A stretch of DNA of 64,000 bases, taken from assembly GCA_007844125.1 (NCBI GenBank), contig CM017564.1:22128034-22192033 (forward strand). Direction: 5' to 3'. The DNA is from Sinonovacula constricta (lineage: Eukaryota > Mollusca > Bivalvia > Cardiida > Solecurtidae). A model generated the notes under the pieces. That model was not told the DNA's origin. It did no database searches and saw only the letters and a program-made list of their open reading frames with translations. How positions within the stretch are numbered: the first letter of the stretch is position 1; every line of letters begins with the position of its first letter. Of this stretch, positions 35,336 through 47,614 are shown piece by piece. A program made the position numbers and the translations under genes.

Positions 35336-36835
35336 CAATATTTTTAATGACGTGTGTGATCTTAAGGGTCTCTTGAGAATTAATGTATGACATCAATAAA
35401 CATCAACTCGCTATAGCCTTTGAGGTAACAATGAACAAAACTTGGGTCCAAAACTGTCGTATATCACCTTATAAGGAAATGTTTGGTTAGATTTTTTGTG
35501 AGATCTATCAGAGGACTTACCTGTGACATGAAAATGATGTACAACATACATTATTATTTCTATTTTGTTATCATTGATATAATTCTGCTTCAGGATAAAA
35601 AAGGTAAGCATGACTCCTGATCAACTTGAACTAAACCAACGTTAGAGTGGTTGACACTGTTTACTAAATGCGAGTCTTTATCAAATATGTATAACAATAC
35701 CTTACCCATGTCTTCATAACTCAAGTATTAATATAGGTGTTTTAAACAATTTTCAAATACAAGGCATTACAAATCGTTACGTAAATCTCTCCATATGTTA
35801 ATTCCTTCCAAATATGAACATTGACAGAAGAGGGACTTCTGTAAAAATAGATAATGACGTCGAAGCGGATCACCCGGATGATGATATAATGTGAACTCGA
35901 AAGCAAGCAACCGCGTGTTTTTTTTTTTTTTTTTTTGTTTTTTTTTTGTTTTTGTTTTTTTGTTGTTTTTGTTTGTTTTTTTGTGTGTGTGTAGAATTGA
36001 TTAAACATAACTAACTCAGTTAGTGTGACTCAGATAGGAAATACATATATATAATGACGATTAAAGAGATATGCTTTACGTTTAACATTAATGTAAACAA
36101 TCATTCACGATATCCTTTAGGTAACCTACGTAACAATAATTTATTTTATTTCGTAGAAACACAAATTCTGTCTAATATGTCGAAAAGTACCTTTAAAAAA
36201 ACTTATGTTACCCGTCGTCCCGATGGATTTATGTGTGAGATCAAAATACTTACAAGTCATTTGAATAATAACTTTACCATGCCACAATAGTACAATAAAG
36301 AGGTAACAAACACCAATGGGTATTATCCCTGTGATTTGTAAACTGACATTTTCAAATCCAATTAAATATTTCATTGCGTTAAAAGACAACGATTGATATT
36401 CGTCTCGCACCTGAATCCACACAATTTATTACTTTCTCCGATCATATGTATATTGACAAGATTTCAGTGGTAAGAGGTCAACAACCCTAACATGTGGACA
36501 CATTGTGTTGAACGCTACACATTTAAGATAAGCATTGTTATAATCATACAAGACAGCATTAACGCGAACCATCAGAGGTCGCCATCTTTCTTCTATTTAA
36601 CGGCTACAACTACAATTATCCAAATTGTCCAATCAATGACAAAATGGCCATACATATTACATATTTACAATGTCGTCAAAACTAATGTGGGCATTGTGAT
36701 CCACCTTTCTTCATAAAATATTATATATATATATATATCTTGTGTGTCTATATGAGCATAGTGAATTAATCCTTACTTGTATACCCTTAAATACCAAGAT
36801 GGTTTAGTAAATAGTTTCAGTGTGAACATGGTAAA
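35336..36835. other. No gene seen; poly-T tract and family E fragment
   Basis: A T-rich tract (T runs broken by single G) at 35918-35982. Around 35850-36045 a minus-strand family E copy shares atcacccggatgatgatat and gactcagataggaaatac with 51.1-51.2 kb. (AT)n at 36721-36740. The remainder is AT-rich with no recognised gene. Confidence 0.5.
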
Positions 36836-37845
36836 CCTGACTGAATGCGTTCAGGATGAAGCAAAATAATGTTCTGTACTGTCCCTGATCGTCATTTTGG
36901 TAAATCCGACCGGAAGCGTTTTAGATAATGCAACTGCTTTTGTATTGTGTGTCCCAGAGTGTCAACTTGGTCGACTGGACCGGGCCGTTCATAATGAAGC
37001 AAAATAATGTTTCTGAATTGTCCCAGAGTGTCAACTTGGTCGACTGGACCGGGGCCGTTCATAATGAAGCAAAATAATGTTTCTGTACTGTTCCTGAGTG
37101 TCAACTTGTTCAACCGGACCGGGGGCGTTCACAAGGAAGCAAAATAACGTTTCTGTACTGTTCCTGAGTGTCAACTTGTTCAACCGGACCGGGGCCGTTC
37201 ATAATGACGCACAATAACGTGTCTGTACTGTTCCTGAGTGTCAACTTGTTCAACCGGACCGGGGCCGTTCATAATGAAGTAAAATAATGTTTCTGTACTG
37301 TTCCTGAGTGTCAACTTGTTCAACCGGACCGGGGGCGTTCATAATGAAGCAAAATAATGTTTATGTACTGTCCCTGAGTGTCAACTTGGTCAACCGGACC
37401 GGGGGCGTTCATAATGAAGCAAAATAATGTTTCTGTACTGACCCTGAGTGTCAACTTGGTCAACTGGACCGAGGGCGTTCATAATGAAGCAAAATAATGT
37501 TTCTGTACTGTCCCTGAGTTTCAACTTGTTCATCTGGACCGGGGGCGTTCATAATGAAGCAAAATAATGTTTCTGTACTGTCCCTGAGTGTCAACTTGGT
37601 CAACCGGACCGGGGGCGTTCATAATGAAGCAAAATAATGTTTCTGTACTGTCCCTGAGTGTCAACTTGTTCATCCAGACCGGGGCCGTTCATAATGAAGC
37701 AAAATAATGTTTCTGTACTCTGTGTCCATGAGTGTCAACTTGTTCAACCGGACCGGGGCCGTTCATAATGAAGCAAAAAAATCTTTCTGTACTGTCCCTG
37801 AGTGTCAATTTGTTCAACTGGACCGGGGGCGTTCACATGACAGAT
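36836..37845 (+). repeat. 70-bp tandem array (about 14 units)
   Basis: Exact 70-bp period (tcaacttggtcaac landmarks at 37381 and 37451). The unit is ctgagtgtcaacttggtcaa, then ccggaccgggggcgttcat, then aatgaagcaaaataatg, then tttctgtactgtcc. It is more GC-rich than its surroundings because of the ggaccgggggcg block. The first two units are diverged. An isolated diverged monomer sits at 40097-40160. Frames in it are repeat artefacts. Confidence 0.96.
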
Positions 37846-38019
37846 ATCCGCGTATGCTTCGTCTGAAGTGGTTTCGGATTGATAAGCTTCAATTAGTTAA
37901 AATATTTTCGTTTCAATGCTGTTTTCTTATTCTACAAATAGTTTTTCTTTAAATGTTTTAATTCAATAAAATGACAAGATTTGAATTAGACCGTTTTGTT
38001 TACCCGTTCAACTGTTTTG

Positions 38020-38320
38020 TAAGTAGAGTTACCTAATCAATATATTTGTAAAGCGCTATCAGCGGTATTGAGTCACTCTGTTATAAATGCTTTAATCACA
38101 TGTTTATGTCAATGTAAACCAACTCGATATAAGGTTTTCTTTGTTCATTGTTAACCCTTGACAACTCTTTTGAAAACCGCTCAATAGATCCTGTCCCTGT
38201 ATAGCTATACTTAATCACGGCTGTGGTCTACTCCACTGCAAATGTAAACACGCCTACCTTAAAAGCAACAATCTACAGATAAAAAGTATTAAGATAAATT
38301 GTGTATGTAAATCCTAGGAA
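38020..38320 (+). repeat. Dispersed repeat family G, copy 1
   Basis: Matches 41740-42055 in the same orientation, with ctaatcaatatatttg, agcgctatcagcggtattg, ccaactcgatataagg, gctgtggtctactccac and acagataaaaagt. No coding frame. Confidence 0.75.
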
Positions 38321-38914
38321 TAACCAGCGGATTGTCTTCGAAGAAAATGGTATTTTTGTCTAATATGCATGTAACGATATAGATTTAAAAGTAGCAAGCT
38401 TCACTACCAAAGCGATAATTTAGTATTACATTTTGTTTCTCTTGATTGTCTTCTGATGATTTTTCAATATGTGCATGAAAGATAAATCCGTATGTATTTA
38501 TATTTCTTATTATTTTAACCTCAAAATACAAATACAAAACAATACATGAAAGATAAATCAACGTGTTTGCAATTGGCCCTTTTACAGTCAGGAATTTGCA
38601 TTGCTTTTAAATTACCTGATGGCCGGACAGGTCGTTGAGACTATAAGCCATATATTGTCTCATCATCTCTCCAGTCGTTCCCTATATAGGTGAGACAACT
38701 TAAGCAGTCTCCATACCCTTTACTTGAGATTGCACAGTAGGTATAACATCGGGATTTTTTGTACCTTTCCTATATATAATATGCCAACTGCGGATAAATC
38801 CTCGGCTTTTTTTATAAAAAAACGTATTAATTCTTAACAACACTACATTTTCTGTTGATTTGGGTTGTTTTTTCTACGATTCAATGATTCATATTTGTTA
38901 CATTTCTCCGTTGA
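38321..38914. other. No gene seen
   Basis: AT-rich spacer. Confidence 0.55.
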
Positions 38915-39450
38915 CATTTTTTGGCATGTGATGTCATGGCATTGTATGATGTCATTATGTTGTTCTTATTGTATATCAGCGCTTGTGCCTTTTTTTTATT
39001 TCAAACTACTCTCTCATTTGGAATTATTAGGTTGCCGAGGCTTTTATCTACTGTACATACTGTACATGTGTTGATAGTTTATTTAATTACTAGATATTGT
39101 GTATATACATAAGTTCATTGTATCTGTTTGAACTCCCGATGCAGGTGCTTACTGTTAGTTATTTCACTTTGACGGGATATTTTTATTTACACTGTTTGTT
39201 TGATAGAAACCTTTAGGAAGTGCGAGGTTGGAGCGCTCAATAAACCAGGTTTACGCACCCCAGTCGGCCCTTTGCCGACCGACCGTTCTAAGGCGGTAAT
39301 TGATGTTTTTTTTCTTTTTGTGTGTTATGTCTCGGCTCTGTGTTTTTGTAACATTTGCATTTACTTTGTTTGCCTTTGTCTAAAGGTAGATAAAATTAAA
39401 ATATCTGGGGAAATTTTGATAGGTCCGTTTTCATTTACCTATTATAAATC
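38915..39450 (+). repeat. Dispersed repeat family D, long copy 2
   Basis: Second full-length copy of the repeat at 20146-20655. The core at 39215-39305 has cagtcggccctttgccgacc, a perfect 5-bp stem around a short loop. It has a ~30-bp insertion near 39070-39105 relative to copy 1. Its 3' third occurs again in reverse at 40946-41050. Confidence 0.85.
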
Positions 39451-41739
39451 GTTTAATACATAATATATCCATTGATAAACGTTAAAAGAAGCCCAAGTTA
39501 GTATGCCATTCAAATTGAGCAGGTTTGGGAGTCAAATGTCTTACAGGTAATTGAATTCGCTGTTTACAGATCCAATCCGTTGGTTAATTATAAACTACTT
39601 GAATAAAAGAATTGCATACTCAACATATCGCAGTCTCAAAAACAATATTTGTAAAGGTTTGAAATGCACTACGTTCACCAGTCTGACAAAAAAAGTATTG
39701 ATTTGTATTTGTTAAATATTCTCTCTCATATAATGTTAATAGCCCTATATGTACAAGATTCCAATGGCGTGAGTTAAACCTTTAGAACATGGGGATCTTT
39801 GAATAATATGATTGAACTTAACTTATTTTATTAGCATTTTATAATCTAATAAATCTAACCATATTGCAAGCCTATATGCGTCAGATTCCCCAGTTGAATG
39901 TATTCCCGTGATATTATTATTGTCATTTGATATCTACAAAACATAAAAATAACTTATAATTCTAACATTCACTGTATCTTTGATCCAGGGTTGCTTATAT
40001 AAAAGACACGACCCACTGAGTACAGTGGTTGACTCATTATCACGCGACTTGATGTATTATAATGTTTTATCACTAATTTTAAGATGATATAATGAAATTC
40101 AACTTGGTAAACCTGTCCAGAGTCGTTTGGAATTATAAAACTGCTTCTGTACTGTGTGTATCAACTCTGTATATAACAAACAGCCTGATTAGAAAGCATG
40201 CATTTATATGTATTCTAGAACAATGTGTCGATATCGTTCGTGTATTTTTTTATATCTTCCTTACAATAAATCGAATAATATGCACAATACAACTAACACA
40301 TAAACTTATGAAACGGGTTGTAACTTTAAAACGGAAAATGTTATTATTACAAATCGATATGTACCTAGCAATTCATACATTTGGTCGGTGGTGTTTTATA
40401 CTATTATTACAGTTTGTATAGCAACATATTACTGTAAGGACAACTGTACGTAATCTTGATATAAAACATTCTGCACTTAATCATACTTGATCAGAATATG
40501 ATGAATGTAATTATCTGGTAATATTTGTAAGAATATTGGCATACTGAATTTACATCTGTAATGATTTATTTCACGTTTACTCATATCAAAATATACAACA
40601 AACCCTCAACGAAACAACCGGACTTCGGTTATATTGCTACTGTATTCCAGTGTAAGATAAATGCCAGTAGGTTGTTTTGTATTTTGCAGTTATAGATGAG
40701 GGCTGCACAGTTAAACCAATCATCAAAATGCACACTTGATCGAAATAGCAATATATTCTAGTCAACAACATTTCCTGTTTTATATAGGAATCGAACCAAC
40801 ACATTTGGTGTAAATTAAATAGCTATAAATCTGTATCTTATTTCTAACACCTAACACATTATTCTCTTCGATGAACTGGACTCCCGCAGAATTACATTCT
40901 GTCAGGACGCTAGGCGACTGCAACTCAATAAACCAATCCCAGTTCAATAGGTAAATAAGAAAAAGGTCCTATAACAATTTCAACAGATATTTAAATCTAA
41001 TCTACCTCTAGACAAAGGCAAACAGGGTAAATGTAAATGTGACAAGTTATGATATTGCAATCGTGTCAGATGACTATAAAGTCCAGACCATCGACAGACT
41101 TAAATAATAACATTTCTGTTTATTTTACAACGTTTCATTATTTTATCATTCATTCATTCAGTTAAATATTACTTCAATCTACTCTAGGGCAGATGTGATA
41201 CTTAAACAAATCTCTTAAAATATCTAGAACTTATTGGTTAGTCGCAGTGTTAATATAATATGATAACCCATTATTCAACAAAGCCGTGTACCCTTGGTAT
41301 AATATAGTTATATCATAATTCAATATCAACATGGTTAAAATGACAGGCGTTAATTTATGAAATATCACATGTCAACACATCATAATAAAGCTACAATCAT
41401 CTCAAGATATTTAACAGTTGAACACAGACTAGAGCTAGTAAGTTTACAGGCTTGTATACAAAAACATTTATTACATTTTATGTAAATTCTTATTTATTAA
41501 ATAATTATGGCAAATTGTGTATGTAATATTTTAAAACATTAATGATACATAATTATTGACGTTTTTTATCATGAAACTAAGGTTAAGATTTATTACGAAG
41601 TCTTTATGCTTATATCCTAACATACTTTGATGCGGAACTTCATTAGGTTATGTCATGAAACTCAATTCATAAATACGCCGTACAAAAGGATGGTAGGGAT
41701 TTTTACGATTATATGAAAAATTGAAGGCATTTTTAGTGA
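39451..41739. other. No gene seen; repeat fragments
   Basis: Holds one diverged monomer of the 70-bp array (40097-40160: ttcaacttggtaaacctgtc, then ctgcttctgtactgtg) and a minus-strand fragment of family D (40946-41050). A 109-codon frame at 40092-40421 starts inside the monomer, is hydrophobic and matches nothing known to me; I do not call it. Confidence 0.5.
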
Positions 41740-42055
41740 AATTACATAATCAATATATTTGAATAGCGCAGTCAGCGGCATTGTACCACTCTGGCATGTT
41801 TTCAATGCTTTCAGAAATTGTCTTTGTCAAAATATACCAACTCGAAGTTTGATCTTCTTTGCTCATTGTTTACTTCGTCAGCGCTATTGAAAACTGCTCA
41901 ATTGGTCCCCTGGATAGCAATAATTATTCACCGCAGTGGTCTTCTCAATTGTGAATGTAAACCCTCCCACTTTAAAGGCAAGACTCCTCAGATAAAAACG
42001 TGTTAACATGGATATGTTTATCCCATCAACGCAATAACGAGCAGATTCTGACAAG
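41740..42055 (+). repeat. Dispersed repeat family G, copy 2
   Basis: Second copy of 38020-38320, with cataatcaatatatttg, gcagtcagcggcattg, ccaactcgaagtttgatctt and gcagtggtcttctcaa. About 25-30% diverged from copy 1 by eye. Confidence 0.75.
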
Positions 42056-43778
42056 TGTCATCGAAGCACCATGCATTTTGTGTCAAATAAACATGTGTAA
42101 CAGCACAGAAAGAAAAGCATTCATCCTTCGCTGACAGAGCGCGTGTTCTACCGAATAACCTAACAAGGCAACTAATAATAATAATGCTTACATAATGGTA
42201 ACATCAAAATAATATCATAACAACAACAGCAACAACAACAAGAATAATATTCATAATAATTTCAACGAAATAATGGCCATAACGATATCATTATGTTGTT
42301 ATTTTAAGAATTGTTTAAGGGGGTTATTTTTTAACCCTGTTGTGTGAATTGTTTTAGGGGGTAAATACTTTTAAACCTGTTGTGTGTTTTGGTCTTGTGT
42401 TTTGATGTATCCTAGAGACGACATTCCAGTCCATGATTGGCTACCTGTATACAAGGTGTAAACAGTTAACCGAGCAAGAGATCCATTAGTAGGACGAGTG
42501 TTGTTTTAAGTCAATGCAGTTATTTCAAATTACATTACTTACAATACGTGCACTAGTGAATGATTTGTTCTGTTTACTGGAAAATAAGTCGGTGTTTTAT
42601 GTTGGATTCGTGGACAGTAAGACGGTGCTCGTAATGCGGACATTGGGGTCCTAATGTTGACAGATTTACAATAAGACGTTATAGCAGAAAAATACAGTTA
42701 AACATCTCCACAACAACATTTGACGGAGGCACAGAAAACAGTTGCTGCTGACAGGTGTTGCTGTGCAGAGGTTAAAATATCTTATTTAAAACATTTTATT
42801 TCAACAATAATTTATGGATGTTATGATAATAACACATGTGTAGTACTTCATATATTCATAATGATGTAAGCTTTTGCTAACAAAGCAGAAAGAACAGAGA
42901 AAACAAACATACACGGTGTGAATTTAAGTACAATAAATATCCTTATTAATGGTATCTTATATAAAGTCTTATATTAAATAGTATTTAAATTTAATAAGTA
43001 GATTCAAGGAAAGATCACAAAATCCTACGAGCATTGCAACATTAAAATAAAAAAGAGCAAAAGGCAAACCCAAGAATTACCGCCTTGGAACGGTCAATCG
43101 GCAAAAGAGGCCGAATGTGTTGCTTAATCCGGTTTTACAGAGCTCTAACTTCGCATTTCTTGAGCATCAACAATATGAATGGAGATACATGCCTCACCGT
43201 TTAGTTACCATAAACTCGAGCTGTAAGCTGCAGATAAAGAGTAGTCATTGACCTGCTTTAACCATTACACATTCACCAAGATTTGTGTCTGAATTTAATA
43301 AACAGTATCCTTAATCACACTTACCAATAAAATGATACTTTTCTTTCTATTAAGGTCTTCTTTTTAACAAGGTTATCAGGTGTTATTCACACCTAACTGG
43401 TTTCATTTCAAAAGGACACAATATTATATTTAATTAGTCAACCATGATTCTTTATCAGTAAAAACAAAATTGAGATACTTCCCAAGGATACCCCAGGTGG
43501 TGCTCAGCAGAGGTCATCACAACCTTCAGGGACATATTTGAATGACCATGGGAGTGCCTTTGTTCTGTGCTTTTTAAAATTTTGGCATATGTTGGAATGC
43601 TCATAGGAATTTGTCATATAAACTTATTTTACCTTTACTCAGAGACGGTGTTGCTTCAAGCTTAATTGAAAGGGAAATTTATGGGTGTTGCTGCTAAAAG
43701 ATTGTTGATGACCAGAGGTGCCTTTTGTTGAGGATTCGCTGTATATATTTGCATGTGAAAATCAACGGACCAGACAAT
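42056..43778. other. Upstream region of the TRIM-like gene; small repeats
   Basis: Contains AAT/CAA trinucleotide-rich sequence (42170-42265). A ~40-bp block ttgtttaagggggtt...ccctgttgtgtg is repeated imperfectly at 42311 and 42349. A minus-strand family D core lies at 43070-43170 (gaacggtcaatcggcaaaag), and a family D tail at about 43560-43625. The sequence just before the ATG is a likely promoter or 5' UTR, but no TATA box or TSS can be fixed. Confidence 0.45.
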
Positions 43779-46700
43779 ATGGCGACAGCAAGTTATTATA
43801 ACAAGGGTTCAGATGAATATATTGATGACAAATGTTCCCTATGTGCCGACAAAAACAAAGACCAAATTGCGGATCATTATTGTTACGACTGTGAGAAACA
43901 TTTGTGTAAGGCTTGTTTAGGCACTCACAATTCATCAATTAAAGATCACATTATAGTGCAAGGAAATGGAAACGACACGGATGGGCTTACCGAGAAATGT
44001 TGTGTGCATGAAGACGAAATAATAACTCTGTTCTGTCTTCAGCACAAAGAACTGATGTGCATTCAATGTCGCCGCCAGGATCACAGGTCAGTTAGTTTAG
44101 CAGAACTTAGAACAATTGTATATATACGATAAACAGGGTATGTTTTTTCTAAGCATGCAGTCATTAAGGCTGTACACACTCTGTCAAACTGTTCAACCAT
44201 TTATCAAAATTTTTGACGGGCGTATTTGTGGCACTTTGGCAATCTTGTTTAATATTATGATACGTTTGTACTTTTTATCGACATACATGACAGTTGTAAA
44301 ACAGGATTAAAACACGGACGTTTCAAAAAGGACAGTTTCTATTTAAGCAGGACTAATTGGTGCAAATATCATAGATATTCGGAATGAATCATCTAACTAA
44401 AACAAGAGGGTAATCATTTGAAAAGAAAAACTAATTTTAAGCAGCCTGTCTTGTTTTAAATGTGGCTGGCTATTTTGCCAATGGTCCAATAGTTAAGTCT
44501 TCAGAACATTAATGGTGTGCATGCAGTGATATTTTTTGGTGTGTGATTTGCGATTTTAGCGCATATTTTCAAGAAAACGCATAATTTTAATATGTCTGCG
44601 CTTAAAAAAACGCTCTCGATAAAATAGCAATCATAACGTCTGAAAAAAATCATTTTCATAATATATCGTCTTTGAGCAATTAATACGAGGTAAAAAATTG
44701 TCTGGAACACTGCTACTGCACGCGCACTTGTTTATGCGCACTTGTTTCCCGTTTATATTAGTAGTACAATCTGCCGGTAACCAGATCGATCTCCAGTCAT
44801 TTCCGTCTTCATTTTTGAGACGCTAATGGCATGCCTCACAAAAAGAAAGTGTTCCGTTAAGGCAAGTTTTGAAGTTCTTTCATTTAAAATAGTTTCGCTC
44901 AGGAAAGTTATAACCAGTTACGGTTGCATAATGTCTCTTGTCTAGTATTGGTTAATTTTGATTTATATAAATATATAATGCTTTTGTACAATGAATGTTT
45001 ATTATGTGCCAAAATAACCCTTTTGTCAAAGATTACGAAAAAAAATCTCATTAATTTTGATAAAAAACAAAAAACATTGTTTTCAAATATGTGCACTTTT
45101 GATCTTATTCTTTTCTAAGGATAAAGTAAAGTGTATATTAAAATATTCGCTTTAGGTAGATACATGTTGATACATTAATACACATTGTTTTCTACCGCAC
45201 CGACGATATAGTTTTACCGTAGCCCCTAACACCTCTCATTGATTTTGTTTCAAGTGAGTGCTCTTTTTCAATATCTGACTTACAATGTTTGATTTTACAA
45301 ATGCTTTAATGAAGCGTTTATGACAGTAATATATTACTTTTTTCTTATAAAGTTAGTATAACCAATAATATTACATATATGTTTCAATAAATCAGTTTTG
45401 TGATAATTTTTTTTCTAGATTAAAAAAGTTAATTTAATTTACTTTTAACTTTTTTGTAGGTCTTCTAATCGAATTAATACCTATCTCTCTTCTAAAATGT
45501 ATTTCAATGATGTCAATTCTTTCGTCATAACTTGTCAAACAAAACGTCAGCGCTTGGACATCTTTCAAATGGATCGGTTTTCCTTTCATTGCTTGCATTT
45601 GAGAATCCCATCAGGAAGTGTGAGGTTAGAGCTCTGTAAAATCGGTTTAAGCACCCCGGTCGGACCATAATGCCGACTGACCGTTCCATGGCGGTAACTG
45701 TCGGTTTGCTGTTATTATTAAATGACTTAAAACGGATTTGTTCTCACCTTTACATTTGGCGTGTCCTGTGTCTTTTCAAATTGTTGTATGTGTTGCAATG
45801 CTCATAAGACTTTGTTTTATATATTCTTTCTATAATTTGGAAAACCTACTGATGTACACCACCACTGTATTTCAGAACATGCAAAGACGTCAAACATATC
45901 AAGGAAACCACCAGACAGCTTAGAGCTGACACAGATGTACAAGCTGTCACTGCACAATTGCAATCTGAGCTGAATAATATAAAGACATCAATTGAAGCAC
46001 TGGATAACGATGTAGCGTCTATACAAAACAGGGGAAGTGGTTTCTTGAAGGATCTTGAAGTTTACGCCGAGAAACTGCTGTCGCGAATAAAGGAAATGAG
46101 AGAGAAAGGAAAGAGTGACATCAAGATTAAACAGGACCAGCTTATTTCCAATACCAAAAGATATCGACAGGAGTATATTTTAGCTAAAGATGAGATCAGC
46201 CGATGTCTACATGCTATTAACAAACCAAACCAGTTGAAAGCCAATCTGTTTATCCTTAATAATAAAGCTAATACAATAACGAAAAAAGTTGATGCTCTTC
46301 ATAAGGAATCAGACAGTTGTATAGAAGGGCGTCAGTTCAACTTTATGGCCAATATGAAAATAATGAACAGCCTCATCAGCTCTCATTCCCTCGTTATAGA
46401 TGTCATCACTAAAACAACGGACACGAGTTCGGTTAGTGCTGTTGGAGGAGTAGTAGAAAGTCCAATTCAAGTGGCAATAGGGAGAAATGGAAACAGTCGA
46501 GGAGGGAGACCAAGAAAGAAACAAGAAAGTACTCTAGTAGAGATACCAGTAAACAAACGAGTAGAGCAGACATATAAGAGACCAGGAGAGAAACAATCAT
46601 GGGAAAAGGCACCTTTAAGAAATAGACAAGTTAACAATATTAACGTCCGTATACCAGAAGACAAGAACGAGTGTGCTGTCTATGGCTGCTGTCGCCTTAG

Positions 46701-46839
46701 TGACGGGTGCCTGGTAATAACTGATTGCAGCAACAGCAAACTGAAGCTAGTAGACCCGTCAAGTGGCACAGTAACCAAGTCCTGTGATACAAAAGGCAAG
46801 CCATTGGATATCTGCTGCATTGGTCCACAAGAAGTTGCA
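43779..46839 (+). CDS. TRIM-like B-box / coiled-coil / propeller protein, 5' part (two exons)
   Basis: Exon 1 (43779-44086) starts at the first in-frame ATG (MATASYYNKG) and ends at CACAG|GTCAGT. Exon 2 (45876-46839) follows ctgtatttcag and ends at GTTGCA|GTAAGT. The join is in phase and restores DHRTCKDVKHIKE, a sequence typical after a B-box. The product so far is 424 residues. Two B-boxes are visible: CSLCADKNKDQIADHYCYDC with LCKACLGTH (about 20-60), then CCVHEDEIITLFCLQH with LMCIQCRRQDH (about 73-103). A coiled coil follows (about 110-230), then a basic low-complexity linker. Last comes the first blade of a propeller (CRLSDGCLVITDCSNSKLKL). No RING is seen. Such proteins usually act as ubiquitin ligases or adaptors, and their families are large in bivalves. 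The rest of the propeller is not found downstream. Confidence 0.85.
45600..45810 (+). repeat. Family D copy in the TRIM-like intron
   Basis: Shares caggaagtgtgaggttagag, gtttaagcaccccggtcgga, gccgactgaccgttcc and ggcggtaactgtcg with the other family D copies. It continues into the tail tttgttctcacctttac, then gtgtcctgtgtcttttcaaa, as at 10.95 and 18.44 kb. It ends ~65 bp before exon 2. Confidence 0.8.
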
Positions 46840-47441
46840 GTAAGTACACGTGTCATGTCTCATTCGCGATTAAGCTGTTATAAAGCTGTAATATATTATA
46901 TTATGCTGCGTATTAGTACGCGCATGTATATTTGTTATTTTATCCCAAACCACGTTCTACAAAACCATGTAATTTAATTTTATTTATAATGGGATAGTAA
47001 GACATGTGATTAAAATAAACTTACAGGTTTACAATAACAAGATATTCCAACAATAATATACTTAAAATAAATTAATTTTTTTTAACAATGCCAGTGGATA
47101 AGTTTTCAATGATGATTGTGTTAAAACGTACATTAAAAACATCATACTCCAAAACAAGCACATATCTGTTCAAAAATGAAATCGGTGACATTATATTTTA
47201 TATTTTTAGAGCATATAGTATTCTATATTAAATATAAACTGATAATAATAATAAGGCATGTTTCAATGGTTAATCACGTATAATTAACTTATGTATGTAT
47301 GTTATTTCTTATTACTTGAAATAATTGCGACATGTTTCTTTAGTCAGTTGTGTGTTGATGTTTGTGGAATACTGTGGATCTACATTAAATACATAGACAG
47401 CTAGCGGACCATCATCGGACACCCGCGACCGATCCATTTCG
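46840..47441. other. Intron or 3' flank of the TRIM-like gene
   Basis: Begins with a consensus donor (gtaagt). AT-rich; no further propeller exon recognised. Confidence 0.5.
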
Positions 47442-47614
47442 TTACTCTCCATTCATTGTCCGTGGGATATTAAGTTCACTTTTCGTTGTTTCTGGTAATG
47501 ATATTTCATGTGTCGCTTCATAATCCGATGAAGATTTCAGGCCACTGATATGAATCTTTTTCTTTCGACTGTGGCACTTGGCGCAACCATTGCTATACTT
47601 CCAGTCTCCACCCT
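47442..47614 (-). other. Possible terminal exon, unassigned
   Basis: On the minus strand an acceptor-like ccatactcttcag is followed by an open frame of about 57 codons ending in TAA (47444-47442). It includes GGDWKYSNGCAKCHSRKKK and then SSSDYEATHEISLPE. The Ser/Glu-rich, basic-to-acidic composition would suit a cytoplasmic tail or a protein C-terminus. No family is recognised and no upstream exon was identified. Confidence 0.25.

Noticed and set aside
40092..40421. 109-codon hydrophobic frame
   Set aside because: It starts inside a stray 70-bp monomer, has AT-driven composition and no recognised domain.
38020..42055. LTR retrotransposon with family G as LTRs
   Set aside because: No TG...CA ends, primer-binding site or pol domain is visible between the copies; kept only as a direct-repeat pair.
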